NCBI GenBank assembly: GCA_022824365.1
Contig: JAJEAA010000020.1
Coordinates: forward strand, 1-64,000
DNA: 64,000 bases
Direction of reading: 5' to 3'
From: Anaerolineae bacterium
GTDB lineage: Bacteria > Chloroflexota > Anaerolineae > Aggregatilineales > Phototrophicaceae
Positions within the stretch are counted from its first letter, which is position 1. Each line of letters begins with the position of its first letter. The notes under the pieces are model-generated. The model was given only the letters and a program-made list of their open reading frames with translations, was not told where the DNA came from and searched no databases. Below are positions 27,641 to 36,899 of this stretch, piece after piece. The position numbers and the translations under genes were made by a program.

Positions 27641-29377
27641 CTAGCTCTCGGCAATCGTCCAGGCGTCGATATTCCAGCGCGCTCCGCCAGCCCGCGGGGC
27701 CCAGTTTTCGACGCTCGTCTGCGCCGCCAGCAGGACGTTGCTCGTGCTGATCCAGATCCAGGGCGATTCGTCGCGCAGGATCTGGTAGGCTTCGCCATAC
27801 ATGGCTTTGCGCGTCTCCAGGTCGCAGCCCGGCAGGTTGCGCGCGTCTTCAATTAACTCGTTCAAGCGCGGGTTGTTGAAGGATTGCGTGTTGTAACCTG
27901 AGCCAACGACATCGGCGCCCGGCAAGAAGATATCGGCGATGCCGTTGGGATTGGCCGGCGTCGCCAAGCCCCAGAATACGCCGATGGCATCATAAGTCTG
28001 TGCTGTGAATTCGCTGACCAGCGTGCCAAATTCGACGAACTCCAACGTGATATCGAAGCCAAGCTCATTCCACTGATCCTGCAGAATCGTGTAAAGCGCT
28101 TCCTGAGAGGTGTTGCCGGCGTTGGTCTTGACTGTCAGCGCCAGCGGCGCGCCTTCTTCCGCGTGCATGCAGCCGCTGCATTCGCGCACGCCATCGCCAT
28201 CGCTGTCCGCGAAGCCGGCTTCGTCAAGCAGGGACATCGCCTTTTCCGCGTCAAATGGGTAGGGCTCCAAGCCAGCCGGGAAGCTCCAATCGGTCGGTCG
28301 GACGTGTGAAGCCACCGGAACGCCGGTGCCGAAGAAGGCCCCTTCGTTGACCTCGTCGAAGTTCATGCCGTAGTTCAGCGCTTGCCGAACGCGGACATCG
28401 CCCAGGATCGGGTGGCGGCCCTGGTCGATCGGGTTGCCATCTTCGTCCAGGCCGTCTTGTGGATTGCTGGGGTCGGCGATATTCAGCGAGAGGAAGCGAA
28501 TTGTGGCAGCTGGCGTCTCGAAGGTCTGGAATTCGCCCGCCGCCCCGCGCGCCTTGACGTCATCGCGGTTGGCTTGCGGCACACTGTCGACGAAGGTCAA
28601 TTCGCCAACGAAGAATTGCTCCATCTGCACAACCTGATCGGTCACGACTTTGTAGACCCAGCCCTGCGGGATGACCGCGCCCAACTCGGCTTCGGGATAA
28701 TCGGCATTGGCGAGCAAAGTCGTCTGTTCGCCGGGGCGGAAGTTCGAGAAGACGAAGGCTTCGCCGCCGCTGACGGTTGGATTCAGGTTGTAATCGTTCT
28801 CGTCCATGCCGGCATAATCGTCGCCATAAACCTCTTCAAAGATATGCGCTGGCACCGGATACACCGGATTGAGGGTGTCGATCAGCGTACAGTTCGCCTC
28901 GTTAAATACGATAATCAGGGTGTGGTCGTCCACGACTTCAAAACTGGCCACGCTGTCCTGCAACTGCTGGCGCGGGGATGTAGTCTCGCCACTCAGCGTC
29001 GCCTCGAGGAACCAAGCCACATCGCCAGCGGTGATCGGCACACCATCGCTCCAGGCCAGGTCATCGCGCAGGTGGAAAGTATAAGTGACGCCGTCCTCGG
29101 CGATATCCCAACTGGATACCAAGCCACCCTTGGCCCCGCCCATGTAGGCGATCGTCGCGGAATCGACGCCGATGAAATCAGGAAACATTCGGTTGATGAC
29201 ATCGTAAGAAGTGCCATCATTGGCGATAATCGGGTTGAAGGTGGTGGGGTCATCACCGAAATTCGGTTCAATGATGGGCCCGCCACTGCCCATGTCTTGT
29301 GCCGCGATCGGTACGATGAGCGTTGCCGTAAAGACGAGCAGCGCGACTATAGTTGCGATACGAATGAGTCTGTTCAT
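27641..29377 (-). CDS. Family-5 extracellular solute-binding protein (peptide-type ABC importer)
   Basis: 578-residue secreted binding protein. A Sec signal peptide (residues 1 to about 26, ending VPIAAQ) is followed by the SBP_bac_5 body. DDLAWSDGVPITAGDVAWFLEA, RFLSLNIADP and GDVRVRQALNYG are typical. A segment DSDGDGVRECSGC resembles the calcium-type loop of the neighbouring permease and contains a cysteine pair. The ATG at 29377 follows AAGGAG. The first nine codons of the longer reading frame are rejected because the signal peptide begins at MNRLIRI. No lipobox is seen. The substrate is unknown. Confidence 0.92.
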   Translation of the reverse strand: MNRLIRIATIVALLVFTATLIVPIAAQDMGSGGPIIEPNFGDDPTTFNPIIANDGTSYDVINRMFPDFIGVDSATIAYMGGAKGGLVSSWDIAEDGVTYTFHLRDDLAWSDGVPITAGDVAWFLEATLSGETTSPRQQLQDSVASFEVVDDHTLIIVFNEANCTLIDTLNPVYPVPAHIFEEVYGDDYAGMDENDYNLNPTVSGGEAFVFSNFRPGEQTTLLANADYPEAELGAVIPQGWVYKVVTDQVVQMEQFFVGELTFVDSVPQANRDDVKARGAAGEFQTFETPAATIRFLSLNIADPSNPQDGLDEDGNPIDQGRHPILGDVRVRQALNYGMNFDEVNEGAFFGTGVPVASHVRPTDWSFPAGLEPYPFDAEKAMSLLDEAGFADSDGDGVRECSGCMHAEEGAPLALTVKTNAGNTSQEALYTILQDQWNELGFDITLEFVEFGTLVSEFTAQTYDAIGVFWGLATPANPNGIADIFLPGADVVGSGYNTQSFNNPRLNELIEDARNLPGCDLETRKAMYGEAYQILRDESPWIWISTSNVLLAAQTSVENWAPRAGGARWNIDAWTIAES

Positions 29378-29437
29378 GGGTGTTGTTCTCCTTGAAATTC
29401 TCATCGCGGTTCCGGGGGAACTGGAACCCTCAAATTT

Positions 29438-29466
29438 ATTCTAACAGTGGTTTGATTAAAACTCAA
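29438..29466 (-). promoter_or_regulatory. Promoter of the binding-protein operon
   Basis: On the minus strand TTGAGT (29466-29461) and TAGAAT (29443-29438) are separated by 17 bases, about 60 bases before the start codon. Confidence 0.6.
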
Positions 29467-29518
29467 ATTATCAAACGATGACCGCTTCGGCAGGCTAGGG
29501 CTGGTCCACATCTCGCTC

Positions 29519-29524
29519 TATAAT
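29519..29524 (+). promoter_or_regulatory. -10 box of a possibly leaderless transcript
   Basis: A perfect TATAAT ends seven bases before the ATG at 29531. Transcription from it would start at or next to that codon. No good -35 was seen. Confidence 0.45.
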
Positions 29525-29530
29525 GAACCC

Positions 29531-31669
29531 ATGGAACGTGAGATGATGAGAATGACTGCGACGCAGTCTGCCTTGGCGCGACAGCCGCTGGAACGCAAGA
29601 TCTGGCTGGAAGGCCCGGCCGGCAGCGGCAAGACCAGCGCCGCGGTCGCGCGGCTCTTGCGGTTGCTGGAAGCCGGCGCGCCAGCCGAATCGATCTTGAT
29701 CTTCTTGCCGCAGCGCTCGCTGGCTCAGCCATACATTCGGGCGCTGCGGGAGCAATCGCGCTATAGCGGCGGGCAGGTCGCCATTCATACCATCGGCAGC
29801 TTGTCCCTGCAACTGGTCGAAATGTTCTTCTTCCTCGTGGCGGAGCGCGCCGGATTTAAGCATCCGCGTGATCTGCCGAACTTCCTCAGCCTGGAACTGG
29901 CGCAGTATTTCATGACGCGGGCGATCGAGCCGATAATCGACGCGCGTGATTATTTTAACAGCGTGCGCATTGACCGGGCGCGGCTCTACAGCCAGATCGT
30001 CGACAATATGAACAAGGCGGCGCTGGTGGGCTTTCCCCTCAGTGAGATCGGCTCGCGCTTGAAAAGCGCTCTGGCCGCGGCTGGCGGCGGCGTGGAGCAA
30101 GCGCATATCTTCGATGACGCGCAGACCTGCGCCCTGGCTTTTCGTCAGTATTGCCTGGCGCATAATCTGCTTGATTTCTCGCTCTACCTCGAGGTCTTCC
30201 GCGACCGCGTTCAGCTTTTGCCACAGGCGCAGGCCTTTCTGCGCGGGCGCTACCGGCACCTCATCGCCGACAACGTGGAAGAAGACAGCCCCGCTTCGCA
30301 TAGCCTCCTGGCCGGGCTGGTCGAGCACTGCCGCTCGGCGCTGATCATCTACGATCGCGATGCCGGCTTCCGCCGCTTCCTGGGCGCGGACCCGGAGCAT
30401 GCCCGGCGCTTGCGCGATGTCTGCGATCTGCGCGAATCTTTTGATGAGAGCCTGGTCATGCAGCCGCCGGTGCGAGCTTTGGGCGCGACGCTGGCGGCTC
30501 AACTTGGCGCGGAAACCGGCGCGGACGCGGTAGAGAATGACGCTGACCCACGGCTGGCATTGTTCACGGAAGCGCATCGTTATCACCCGCAGATGGTGGA
30601 CTGGGTGGCTGATGAGATCAGCGAGTTGGTCCATGAGAAGGGCGTGCCGCCGTCCGAGATCGTGGTGCTGGCGCCCTTCATGTCCGATGTCTTGCGCTTC
30701 GGCTTGTTTGAGGGCTTGGAAAAGCGCGGCGTCAAAGCGCGTTCACATCGGCCCTCGCGGGCGCTTCGTGATGAGCGGGCGGCGCGTACGCTGCTGACGC
30801 TGGCGCGGCTGGCGCATCCGCAGTGGGGCATGTCGCCGACCGAATTTGATATGGCTTTTGCTTTGATGACCGCCATCGATGGGCTGGACCTGATTCGCGC
30901 CAAGCTGCTGACAGAGATGCTCTACCGCAGCGGCGAGTTGGGTCCCTTCGCCGGTGTGGAGTCGGCGGCGATGCAGCAACGCATCACTTTTGAATTGGGC
31001 GAGCGCTATGATCGGCTGCGGCATTGGCTGCAGCTGTACATTGAGAGCGGCGGCGTGGACGCCATCGATATCTTCTTCCGGCGTATCTTTGGCGAGTTGC
31101 TTTCGCGCCCGGGCTACGGTTTCCACGGCGCCATTGATGCCGGCAATATCGCGATGAACCTGGTCGATTCCGCCCGCAACTTCCGCTGGTCGCTGGACTT
31201 CATGAGCCGCTACGGCGACGAAAGCGATCTGAGCCTGGATTATGTGAAGATGGTCGAGCGCGGCCTGATCGCCAATTTCTACTTGCGCAGTTGGCTGGCT
31301 GAGGCGGAAGACAGCGTATTAGTCGCGCCAGCCTATACTTTCTTGCTGAAGAATCAGGCGGTGGATTATCAATTCTGGCTCAATATCGGCAGCGAGGGCT
31401 GGTCCCGCCGTTTGTACCAGCCGCTGACCCATCCCGAGGTGTTAAGCTTGGGCTGGAGTACCGGGCGCATCTGGACCGAAGATGACGAGCAGGCCTGGAG
31501 CCGGCGGACGCTGAGCCGCCTGCTGCTAGCTTTGACGCGGCGCTGCCGTGCTGGCGTCTACCTCGGCTACAGTGAGCTCAGCGAAAGCGGTTATGAGCAG
31601 CGCGGCTTGCTGCTGGAGACGATTCAGAGCCTGCTGCGCCGTTTATCGCGCGAGCGGGAAACGCCTTAG
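29531..31669 (+). CDS. UvrD/AddB-like superfamily 1 helicase-type ATPase
   Basis: 712-residue protein with an SF1 ATPase core. Walker A is LEGPAGSGKTSAAVARLL (GPAGSGKT 28-35), followed by ILIFLPQRSL (motif Ia-like). A diverged motif II, LIADNVEED, is around D247-E251. Near the C-terminus LLLALTRRCRAGVYLGY (about 665-681) resembles motif VI of UvrD/RecB enzymes. The overall layout recalls AddB or RecB-like proteins without a nuclease domain. The DEXX box is non-standard, so helicase activity is uncertain while ATP binding is likely. No recombination partner is adjacent. ATG 29531 may be leaderless; a second ATG lies at 29549. It overlaps the convergent SDR by 4 bp. Confidence 0.75.
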   Translation: MEREMMRMTATQSALARQPLERKIWLEGPAGSGKTSAAVARLLRLLEAGAPAESILIFLPQRSLAQPYIRALREQSRYSGGQVAIHTIGSLSLQLVEMFFFLVAERAGFKHPRDLPNFLSLELAQYFMTRAIEPIIDARDYFNSVRIDRARLYSQIVDNMNKAALVGFPLSEIGSRLKSALAAAGGGVEQAHIFDDAQTCALAFRQYCLAHNLLDFSLYLEVFRDRVQLLPQAQAFLRGRYRHLIADNVEEDSPASHSLLAGLVEHCRSALIIYDRDAGFRRFLGADPEHARRLRDVCDLRESFDESLVMQPPVRALGATLAAQLGAETGADAVENDADPRLALFTEAHRYHPQMVDWVADEISELVHEKGVPPSEIVVLAPFMSDVLRFGLFEGLEKRGVKARSHRPSRALRDERAARTLLTLARLAHPQWGMSPTEFDMAFALMTAIDGLDLIRAKLLTEMLYRSGELGPFAGVESAAMQQRITFELGERYDRLRHWLQLYIESGGVDAIDIFFRRIFGELLSRPGYGFHGAIDAGNIAMNLVDSARNFRWSLDFMSRYGDESDLSLDYVKMVERGLIANFYLRSWLAEAEDSVLVAPAYTFLLKNQAVDYQFWLNIGSEGWSRRLYQPLTHPEVLSLGWSTGRIWTEDDEQAWSRRTLSRLLLALTRRCRAGVYLGYSELSESGYEQRGLLLETIQSLLRRLSRERETP

Positions 31670-32421
31670 CTATCGAACTGGAAAAGCGAGCAGCCGCCAT
31701 CGAGTGTCAGGATGCTGCCGGTCATATAGGCTGTCTGCGGGCTGGCCAGATAGACGACCGCTTCGGCGATCTCTTCCGGACTGCCCGGTTCGCCCAGCGG
31801 GATGGCTTTGGCGACGCGGGCGGCGTATTGCGGCTCCTCGCGCAATTGTCGGCCCGCCAGACCGGCTTTGACGATGCCCGGCGCTACCGCGTTGACGCGG
31901 ATACCCTGCGGCGCCAGTTCCCGCGCCATCTGCTTGACCAGCATGTTGACGCCGGCTTTGCTGACGGTGTAGGCGCTGATCTCGGGCCAGGGGATTTCGG
32001 CGACCCAGCTTGAAGTCATGATGATGCGCCCTTGTGTCCCCTCGGCGACCATGCGGCGCGCGGCCGCCTGGCAGACGTGGAAGCAGCCGGTCAGGTTGAT
32101 ATCCAGGTGGTTGCGCCAATTCTCGGCGCTGATTTCGAGGAAAGGCTGGGCATCGACGATACCGGCGTTGGAGCAGACGATGTCAAGCTGAGGGAGATCC
32201 GCGACGGCTTGGTCGACGGCGGTGCGGTCGCGGACATCCACCTCGGCGTATTCGACACCCGGATCGTGGGCGCGGACGCGATCGATAGCCGCTTCTGCGT
32301 CCGCTTGTGGGACGATATCCCAGATGGCGACATGCGCGCCATTCTGCGCTAGGTGCCGCGCCATGGCATTGCCGAGATCGCCGGCGCCGCCGGTTACGAT
32401 TGCGGTTTTGCCCTTGAGCAT
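31666..32421 (-). CDS. Short-chain dehydrogenase/reductase (SDR)
   Basis: 251-residue classical SDR. Motifs are TGGAGDLGNAMA, DVRD, CSNAGI (replacing NNAG), IIMTSS, YTVSKAG, and the end SILTLDGG. The GGAGAAG box lies before the ATG. It is a monocistronic gene. The substrate is not evident. Confidence 0.92.
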   Translation of the reverse strand: MLKGKTAIVTGGAGDLGNAMARHLAQNGAHVAIWDIVPQADAEAAIDRVRAHDPGVEYAEVDVRDRTAVDQAVADLPQLDIVCSNAGIVDAQPFLEISAENWRNHLDINLTGCFHVCQAAARRMVAEGTQGRIIMTSSWVAEIPWPEISAYTVSKAGVNMLVKQMARELAPQGIRVNAVAPGIVKAGLAGRQLREEPQYAARVAKAIPLGEPGSPEEIAEAVVYLASPQTAYMTGSILTLDGGCSLFQFDS

Positions 32422-32482
32422 GGCTGCTTCTCCTTTCTTCCGGCCTGTCTCTTGCCCGCCAGAACGCCGGCTCGACGGGCCC

Positions 32483-33784
32483 TCAGCGCAGCCTCGACAG
32501 GATCAGCTTCGCTCGCTCCCATTCGCGATTCACCGAAGCGTCGAGATCAAAATCGAGCCCCAGGCTCAAGAACTCATTGATTCGAACCTGAAAACCCCGA
32601 CTGCCGGGATGGATCTGTCGCCGCGCCATGTTCGCAACGGTATCGCAGACTGCCTCTTCCGCCGTCCATTCCACTTCATACTCGCGCCACACCCAGACGA
32701 GCCATCTTTGTTGATGGCAGCTCTCATGCACAATAGTGCCGGCTGCGCCTGCTGCGCCTGAAGCAAGATGGTCGTTGGACAAGTTGATAGAATGTTGCAG
32801 TGGGCTTGAAGCGCCCGATGGCCGTTCCCTGATCTTGCGCGTTGCGGTGATGGTGTAGGCATACCACTCCGGCGCTCTTCTCTCGAGTAGAGCGAGGGCT
32901 GACTTTACCTTGGCGATAAATGTCGGCGACCCTTCGAGAATCACGCCATTGAAAATCTCTTGTATCGGCGAACCGCATTGACCGCCGTGCCTTTCGTAAT
33001 GGAATCTCCCCTCGAGCCAGTCAAAGTCGAACGTGCAATTCCAGCCATGGAAGCAGCAACTGGGTCCTTCGCCTGGTCGAGTGTTATGGGGTGAAGGATG
33101 AACGCATACATTATTGGCATAAGCCCATTGCCCATTAGCCCAGTCCCGGTCGCCGACGCAGTTCCAGCCAGTCAAGCAGCAGTTGTCGCCGCCGCCCGAC
33201 CGAGATTGAACCGGCGCATTGCACTGATTGCTCTGATACGCCCAATAGCCGTTCAGCCACTCCTGATTAGTATTGCATTGCCGGTTCACGAAGCAGCAGT
33301 TGTCGATTTGAGACGGTTCGCTTCCCGCCGGCTGCGCTGATGTCTCTTGCTGGGATTGCGCAGGCGTCGCGCATTGCCCATTCTGAAACGCCCAATAGCC
33401 GTCGACCCACTCTTGGTCTGACAGGCACTGCCGGTCCAGGAAGCAGCAGTTGTCGATGTTGGACGGCCGAGTCGTGTGATTGACCGCTGGCGCCGTCGTC
33501 CCGCCGGGCGGGCTTGCGCTGATCCGCGCCGTACGGGCCATCCAGCCGGACGGGATATTCAGCCAGCAATACGCGCTGCCCTGCGTGGACGATGACACCG
33601 GGAAGGAATCGCCGGCGGCTGCTCGGCGGACCACCGGGCTATCAATGCTGTGCGACTGTCGGATGTTCATTGGCCCGCTGGCATAGGCGATACTGTCAGG
33701 GTAGCAATTGCCTTGCGCGGCGGTTCCTGCCGCAATCGCGAGGGCAAGTGTGGCAAGACATAAAAATAGCGCCCGCCTGTTCAT
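32483..33784 (-). CDS. Secreted SH3b / cysteine-repeat protein with a C-terminal HExxH metallopeptidase-like domain
   Basis: 433-residue exported protein. A signal peptide spans 1-24 (MNRRALFLCLATLALAIAAG). An SH3b-like domain follows (about 36-88; MNIRQSHSIDSPVVRR). Then come four repeats with a CC-x5-C-x(17-19)-C pattern: C113/C114/C120/C138, C163/C164/C170/C188, C202/C203/C209/C227 and C243/C244/C250/C270. Each contains a W-xx-G-x-W/F-x-Y core. A C-terminal domain (about 280-433) has VHESCHQQRW, an HExxH site (H353, E354, H357), and E376/E377 about 20 residues on as possible third ligands. No known peptidase family was recognised. ATG 33784 is set by the signal peptide. Confidence 0.8.
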   Translation of the reverse strand: MNRRALFLCLATLALAIAAGTAAQGNCYPDSIAYASGPMNIRQSHSIDSPVVRRAAAGDSFPVSSSTQGSAYCWLNIPSGWMARTARISASPPGGTTAPAVNHTTRPSNIDNCCFLDRQCLSDQEWVDGYWAFQNGQCATPAQSQQETSAQPAGSEPSQIDNCCFVNRQCNTNQEWLNGYWAYQSNQCNAPVQSRSGGGDNCCLTGWNCVGDRDWANGQWAYANNVCVHPSPHNTRPGEGPSCCFHGWNCTFDFDWLEGRFHYERHGGQCGSPIQEIFNGVILEGSPTFIAKVKSALALLERRAPEWYAYTITATRKIRERPSGASSPLQHSINLSNDHLASGAAGAAGTIVHESCHQQRWLVWVWREYEVEWTAEEAVCDTVANMARRQIHPGSRGFQVRINEFLSLGLDFDLDASVNREWERAKLILSRLR

Positions 33785-33964
33785 GAGCGTGTCCTTCGCC
33801 AGCGACTGCACGTATACCCAATGCGCCAGAGTATAGCGAAACCTCTTTTGTGCGCCAAAGGCAGTTGCAGGCGCAGGTCTTGCCCTGTTACACGGGCGAC
33901 GGTCTTCCGAGCCATGAATGCGAATACTCTTGAGCGGCTGCCCTTGGTACATCCGATCGCCATC

Positions 33965-36589
33965 TTAGCCGAAGAGCGCCCGCGCGCAAGCCACCGAACG
34001 CGCCGGCACGTTTAGCATGAAGCCGCTATCCGTGACTGCCAGCGCTTCGCCATCGACTTCCACCGGATCGCAGACGAACGCCGACTCGAGCGTGCGCCCA
34101 GGGAATCGCAATCGCTGCTCGACCGCTTCTTCGCCCAGATTGCAGGCATGCACGATGAGCCCGCGGCCATCGGCGGCGCGCTTGAGTTGCAGTTCGCATT
34201 CGCCTTCGGGCTCGGCGCGCATGAAGGTTCCGCTTTTGCCGAGTTCCGCGCCCGGGACGCGCAGGATCAGCGGCGGCAGGCTGGCATTCAGCGCAAAGCG
34301 AGAAGAGGCGGCTGAATCGTAACCGGCGCTCGAAGTCAGACGATAGCGCTGAAGGATGGCTTGTCCCTGGCTGGCTTTGAAGTTGGTATCCCAGTGGTTG
34401 TGCAGCGCCCAGGAGACGAGCGTTGCCTGGCGGGCGTCAAGCCTTTCCGCCCAGCGCCCGGTGGTGATGCCGCCGACCTGTATCAGCGGCGAATCAAGCG
34501 GGACGAGCGTGACGGAAGCGTCGGCATCGCCGACTTCCGCCCAGCGGTGGATGCCGTACCAATCGCGGCAGGAGCCGGGCAGTTGCTCGCGCTCCGGTTC
34601 CAGCGGAACGCCATTCAAGTCGAGGTGAAAAGTATGCCCCCCAAGCGCGAGCGGGAAGGGCACATAGACCGCTTCAGCCAGAGTCACGAATTCTTTGTCG
34701 ATGAGCAGGTCGATATGCAGCGCTTTATGCTGGTGGGGCAGGCTGTAGCGGACCTTGACGCTTTTCGCGCCGCGAGCCTGTAAACGGGCTTCGATTTCGA
34801 CGCGATCGGGCAAGCTTTGCGCCGGCATGATCTCAACCGCGCTGGGACCGCCCCGGCGGAAGGGTGTATCTTTGTGGCGGAGGCCGAAATCCTCGCGGTC
34901 GAAATCCAGGGCGAAGATGGCTCGGCGATCATCGGGATGGTCAACCCATTCGTAGATGTATTGCCCGAAGCGCCAGAGGTCGTCGGCATTCACGAGTTCG
35001 CGCTGAAGTTCCTTGTCGCGCCAACTGAGCAGACCGCCAGTGACCGGGTCGAGGCGCAGACGATACCAGCGATTCTCTATCGTCCCTTCGCCGACCCTAG
35101 CGACGCTTGCAGCATCGATTGACTTTGGCGCGACAGTCGCGTAGCTGAAGGCGGGCAGCGTGACATCAATCATCAGGTCGGAGGGCGTATCGGCGATGAG
35201 GGGCGGGTCTTCGCGGTAGTTGCCGATGAGGAATTGCTCAAGTACGCCGTAGGGAGCGGCGCCGCCCATATCGGGCGGGATGGGATAGCGGATATGCCGC
35301 TCCCAGCCGCAGGTGTTCAGCACCAGATAATGATAGTTATCAGGCGCTTCGGCCGGGTCGGCGCTGATGTATTGCCCCCAGCGGCGCCAGGCATCGCCCT
35401 CGGGCGTGCCGCCGGTGATATTGCGAGCCAGTTTGCGCCCGGCATCGGCGATGAGCTCGTGCGTCAGCCCGTAGCCGCCGTAAGCGAAACTGGCCTTACG
35501 GTTGTAATTGGCGCGGGTGAAGGGCGAATGGGGACGCCGAATGCTGGCGAAGCCGCCCCAGGTATGCTCGTCGTAGAGCGAGACGAGATGCCAGGCTTCT
35601 TCGATCAGGTCCTGATCGACATCATCGACCTGGGTCGCCAGGAAGTCGAGCAGGGGCAGCAACTCTTCGGTCTCCCGGTTGAGGCTGGTTTCGTAAATCG
35701 ACGAGCCGACGCCGTCCGCCCACCAATCCGTCCAGTCGCCGCGCCATTCTTCGAGCGATTCGCCGTAGTCCTCGCGCAGCATGCGCGCGAAGCCGTCGAT
35801 GGTGGTGAAGATGAGGCGTGGCTGGCGACCGCTGGCGTTCCAGTCGCGGACGAAATCCGCCATGTGCGGCAGGGGCGGTCCGTTGTCGACGCGGGCGGGA
35901 TGGGTGATTTGGGCGTAGAGGAAGTCGTAGGGATAATCAGCGCGCGCTTCCAGCTTGGCGATTTGCGGAGGCAGCAAATCATCGACGTAATTCATATCGC
36001 TGAGGCCGTAGCGGAAGATGCCGTAGAGATAGTGCGGTCCGTTGTATGTGAGCAGGCGGCCGCCGCCTGGTCCCCGCCACCAGAAAGCGTTGAGGTCGGG
36101 CTGTGGTCGCGCGCCGCGGTGCATGTTGATGGACATGGTGAGGGCGTCGATGCCGATGGCGGGCAGCAGATCCGCCCAGAGCCAACTGACGCCGTTGACA
36201 TCGCATTGCATGGCGGCGCTGATATCAATGTCGTAGTCAGCGCGCAAACGCCGCACGGGCAACAGGGAGCGAAGCATGGCGCCGGCCGAGAGCATAGGCG
36301 TCCAGTGATATTGCATGCCGGCGACCGCCATTTGACCGCGTTTGTGCAATTCGAGGAAGCGGTCGATTTGGGCGGCCGGGCGCTGCTGGAAGTAGCGCTC
36401 GACGAAAGCGGTGACCTCGCAGGTCCATTTGTAGCGGGCTTCTTCGGGGTAGTCGGCGCTGGCTTCGCCCAGTTCGATGGCGCGGTCAATGAAGTCGAGG
36501 TGCTGGCGGAAGACGGTGTCCTGATGGTCGGTGTAGCCGATATCGGTGTGGGTGTGGCTGGTCAGGTAGATGCGTTTGATTTTTGGCAT
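33965..36589 (-). CDS. Glycoside hydrolase family 38-like alpha-mannosidase
   Basis: 874-residue cytoplasmic-looking enzyme without a signal peptide. The N-terminal TSHTHTDIGYTD (H12, H14, D16) is the GH38 zinc-binding motif. AAMQCDVNGVSW places the nucleophile at about D130, and SLYDEHTWGG (in the middle) carries further zinc/active-site residues. The C-terminal beta domains are those of GH38 family proteins. It is diverged from classical lysosomal or E. coli MngB types, so the sugar is uncertain. It stands alone between a secreted protein gene and a small hypothetical operon. Confidence 0.85.
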   Translation of the reverse strand: MPKIKRIYLTSHTHTDIGYTDHQDTVFRQHLDFIDRAIELGEASADYPEEARYKWTCEVTAFVERYFQQRPAAQIDRFLELHKRGQMAVAGMQYHWTPMLSAGAMLRSLLPVRRLRADYDIDISAAMQCDVNGVSWLWADLLPAIGIDALTMSINMHRGARPQPDLNAFWWRGPGGGRLLTYNGPHYLYGIFRYGLSDMNYVDDLLPPQIAKLEARADYPYDFLYAQITHPARVDNGPPLPHMADFVRDWNASGRQPRLIFTTIDGFARMLREDYGESLEEWRGDWTDWWADGVGSSIYETSLNRETEELLPLLDFLATQVDDVDQDLIEEAWHLVSLYDEHTWGGFASIRRPHSPFTRANYNRKASFAYGGYGLTHELIADAGRKLARNITGGTPEGDAWRRWGQYISADPAEAPDNYHYLVLNTCGWERHIRYPIPPDMGGAAPYGVLEQFLIGNYREDPPLIADTPSDLMIDVTLPAFSYATVAPKSIDAASVARVGEGTIENRWYRLRLDPVTGGLLSWRDKELQRELVNADDLWRFGQYIYEWVDHPDDRRAIFALDFDREDFGLRHKDTPFRRGGPSAVEIMPAQSLPDRVEIEARLQARGAKSVKVRYSLPHQHKALHIDLLIDKEFVTLAEAVYVPFPLALGGHTFHLDLNGVPLEPEREQLPGSCRDWYGIHRWAEVGDADASVTLVPLDSPLIQVGGITTGRWAERLDARQATLVSWALHNHWDTNFKASQGQAILQRYRLTSSAGYDSAASSRFALNASLPPLILRVPGAELGKSGTFMRAEPEGECELQLKRAADGRGLIVHACNLGEEAVEQRLRFPGRTLESAFVCDPVEVDGEALAVTDSGFMLNVPARSVACARALFG

Positions 36590-36724
36590 GGCGGCTTTCT
36601 GTCAAGGCTTCACTGGCTTGCGATGCGCTTAAGTTAGCATGGCTGGCAGAAGTCTACATGGCATTAGAAACAGAAACGCCCCGACAATTGCCGAGGCGGC
36701 GCAACAGAATTAGAGACAAATCAC

Positions 36725-36898
36725 TCAGCCTGTTGACTTAGCCTTTATGGGCTTCGCATTTTTGGGTTGAGTGGCTGATGGTTCTTGCGGTTTCTGTCGG
36801 CTGGCTTCGGGGCTCTGCTTGAGATTCGCAGGCTCACGCTGCTCGGGCGCGGGTCGGGTCGGGTTCTCGTACCAGATCCAATCAACTTTTTCGGACAT
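36725..36898 (-). CDS. Small hypothetical proline-rich protein (57 residues)
   Basis: A short gene, coupled to the preceding one: its ATG follows the upstream TAG by one base (TAGAATG), and GGAGG lies nine bases before it. The product begins MSEKVDWIWYENPTRPAPEQ and is otherwise rich in proline, lysine, glutamine and alanine with no hydrophobic core, so it is probably disordered. No family was recognised. The strong ribosome binding site and coupling support it being real. Confidence 0.55.
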   Translation of the reverse strand: MSEKVDWIWYENPTRPAPEQREPANLKQSPEASRQKPQEPSATQPKNAKPIKAKSTG

Positions 36899-36899
36899 T

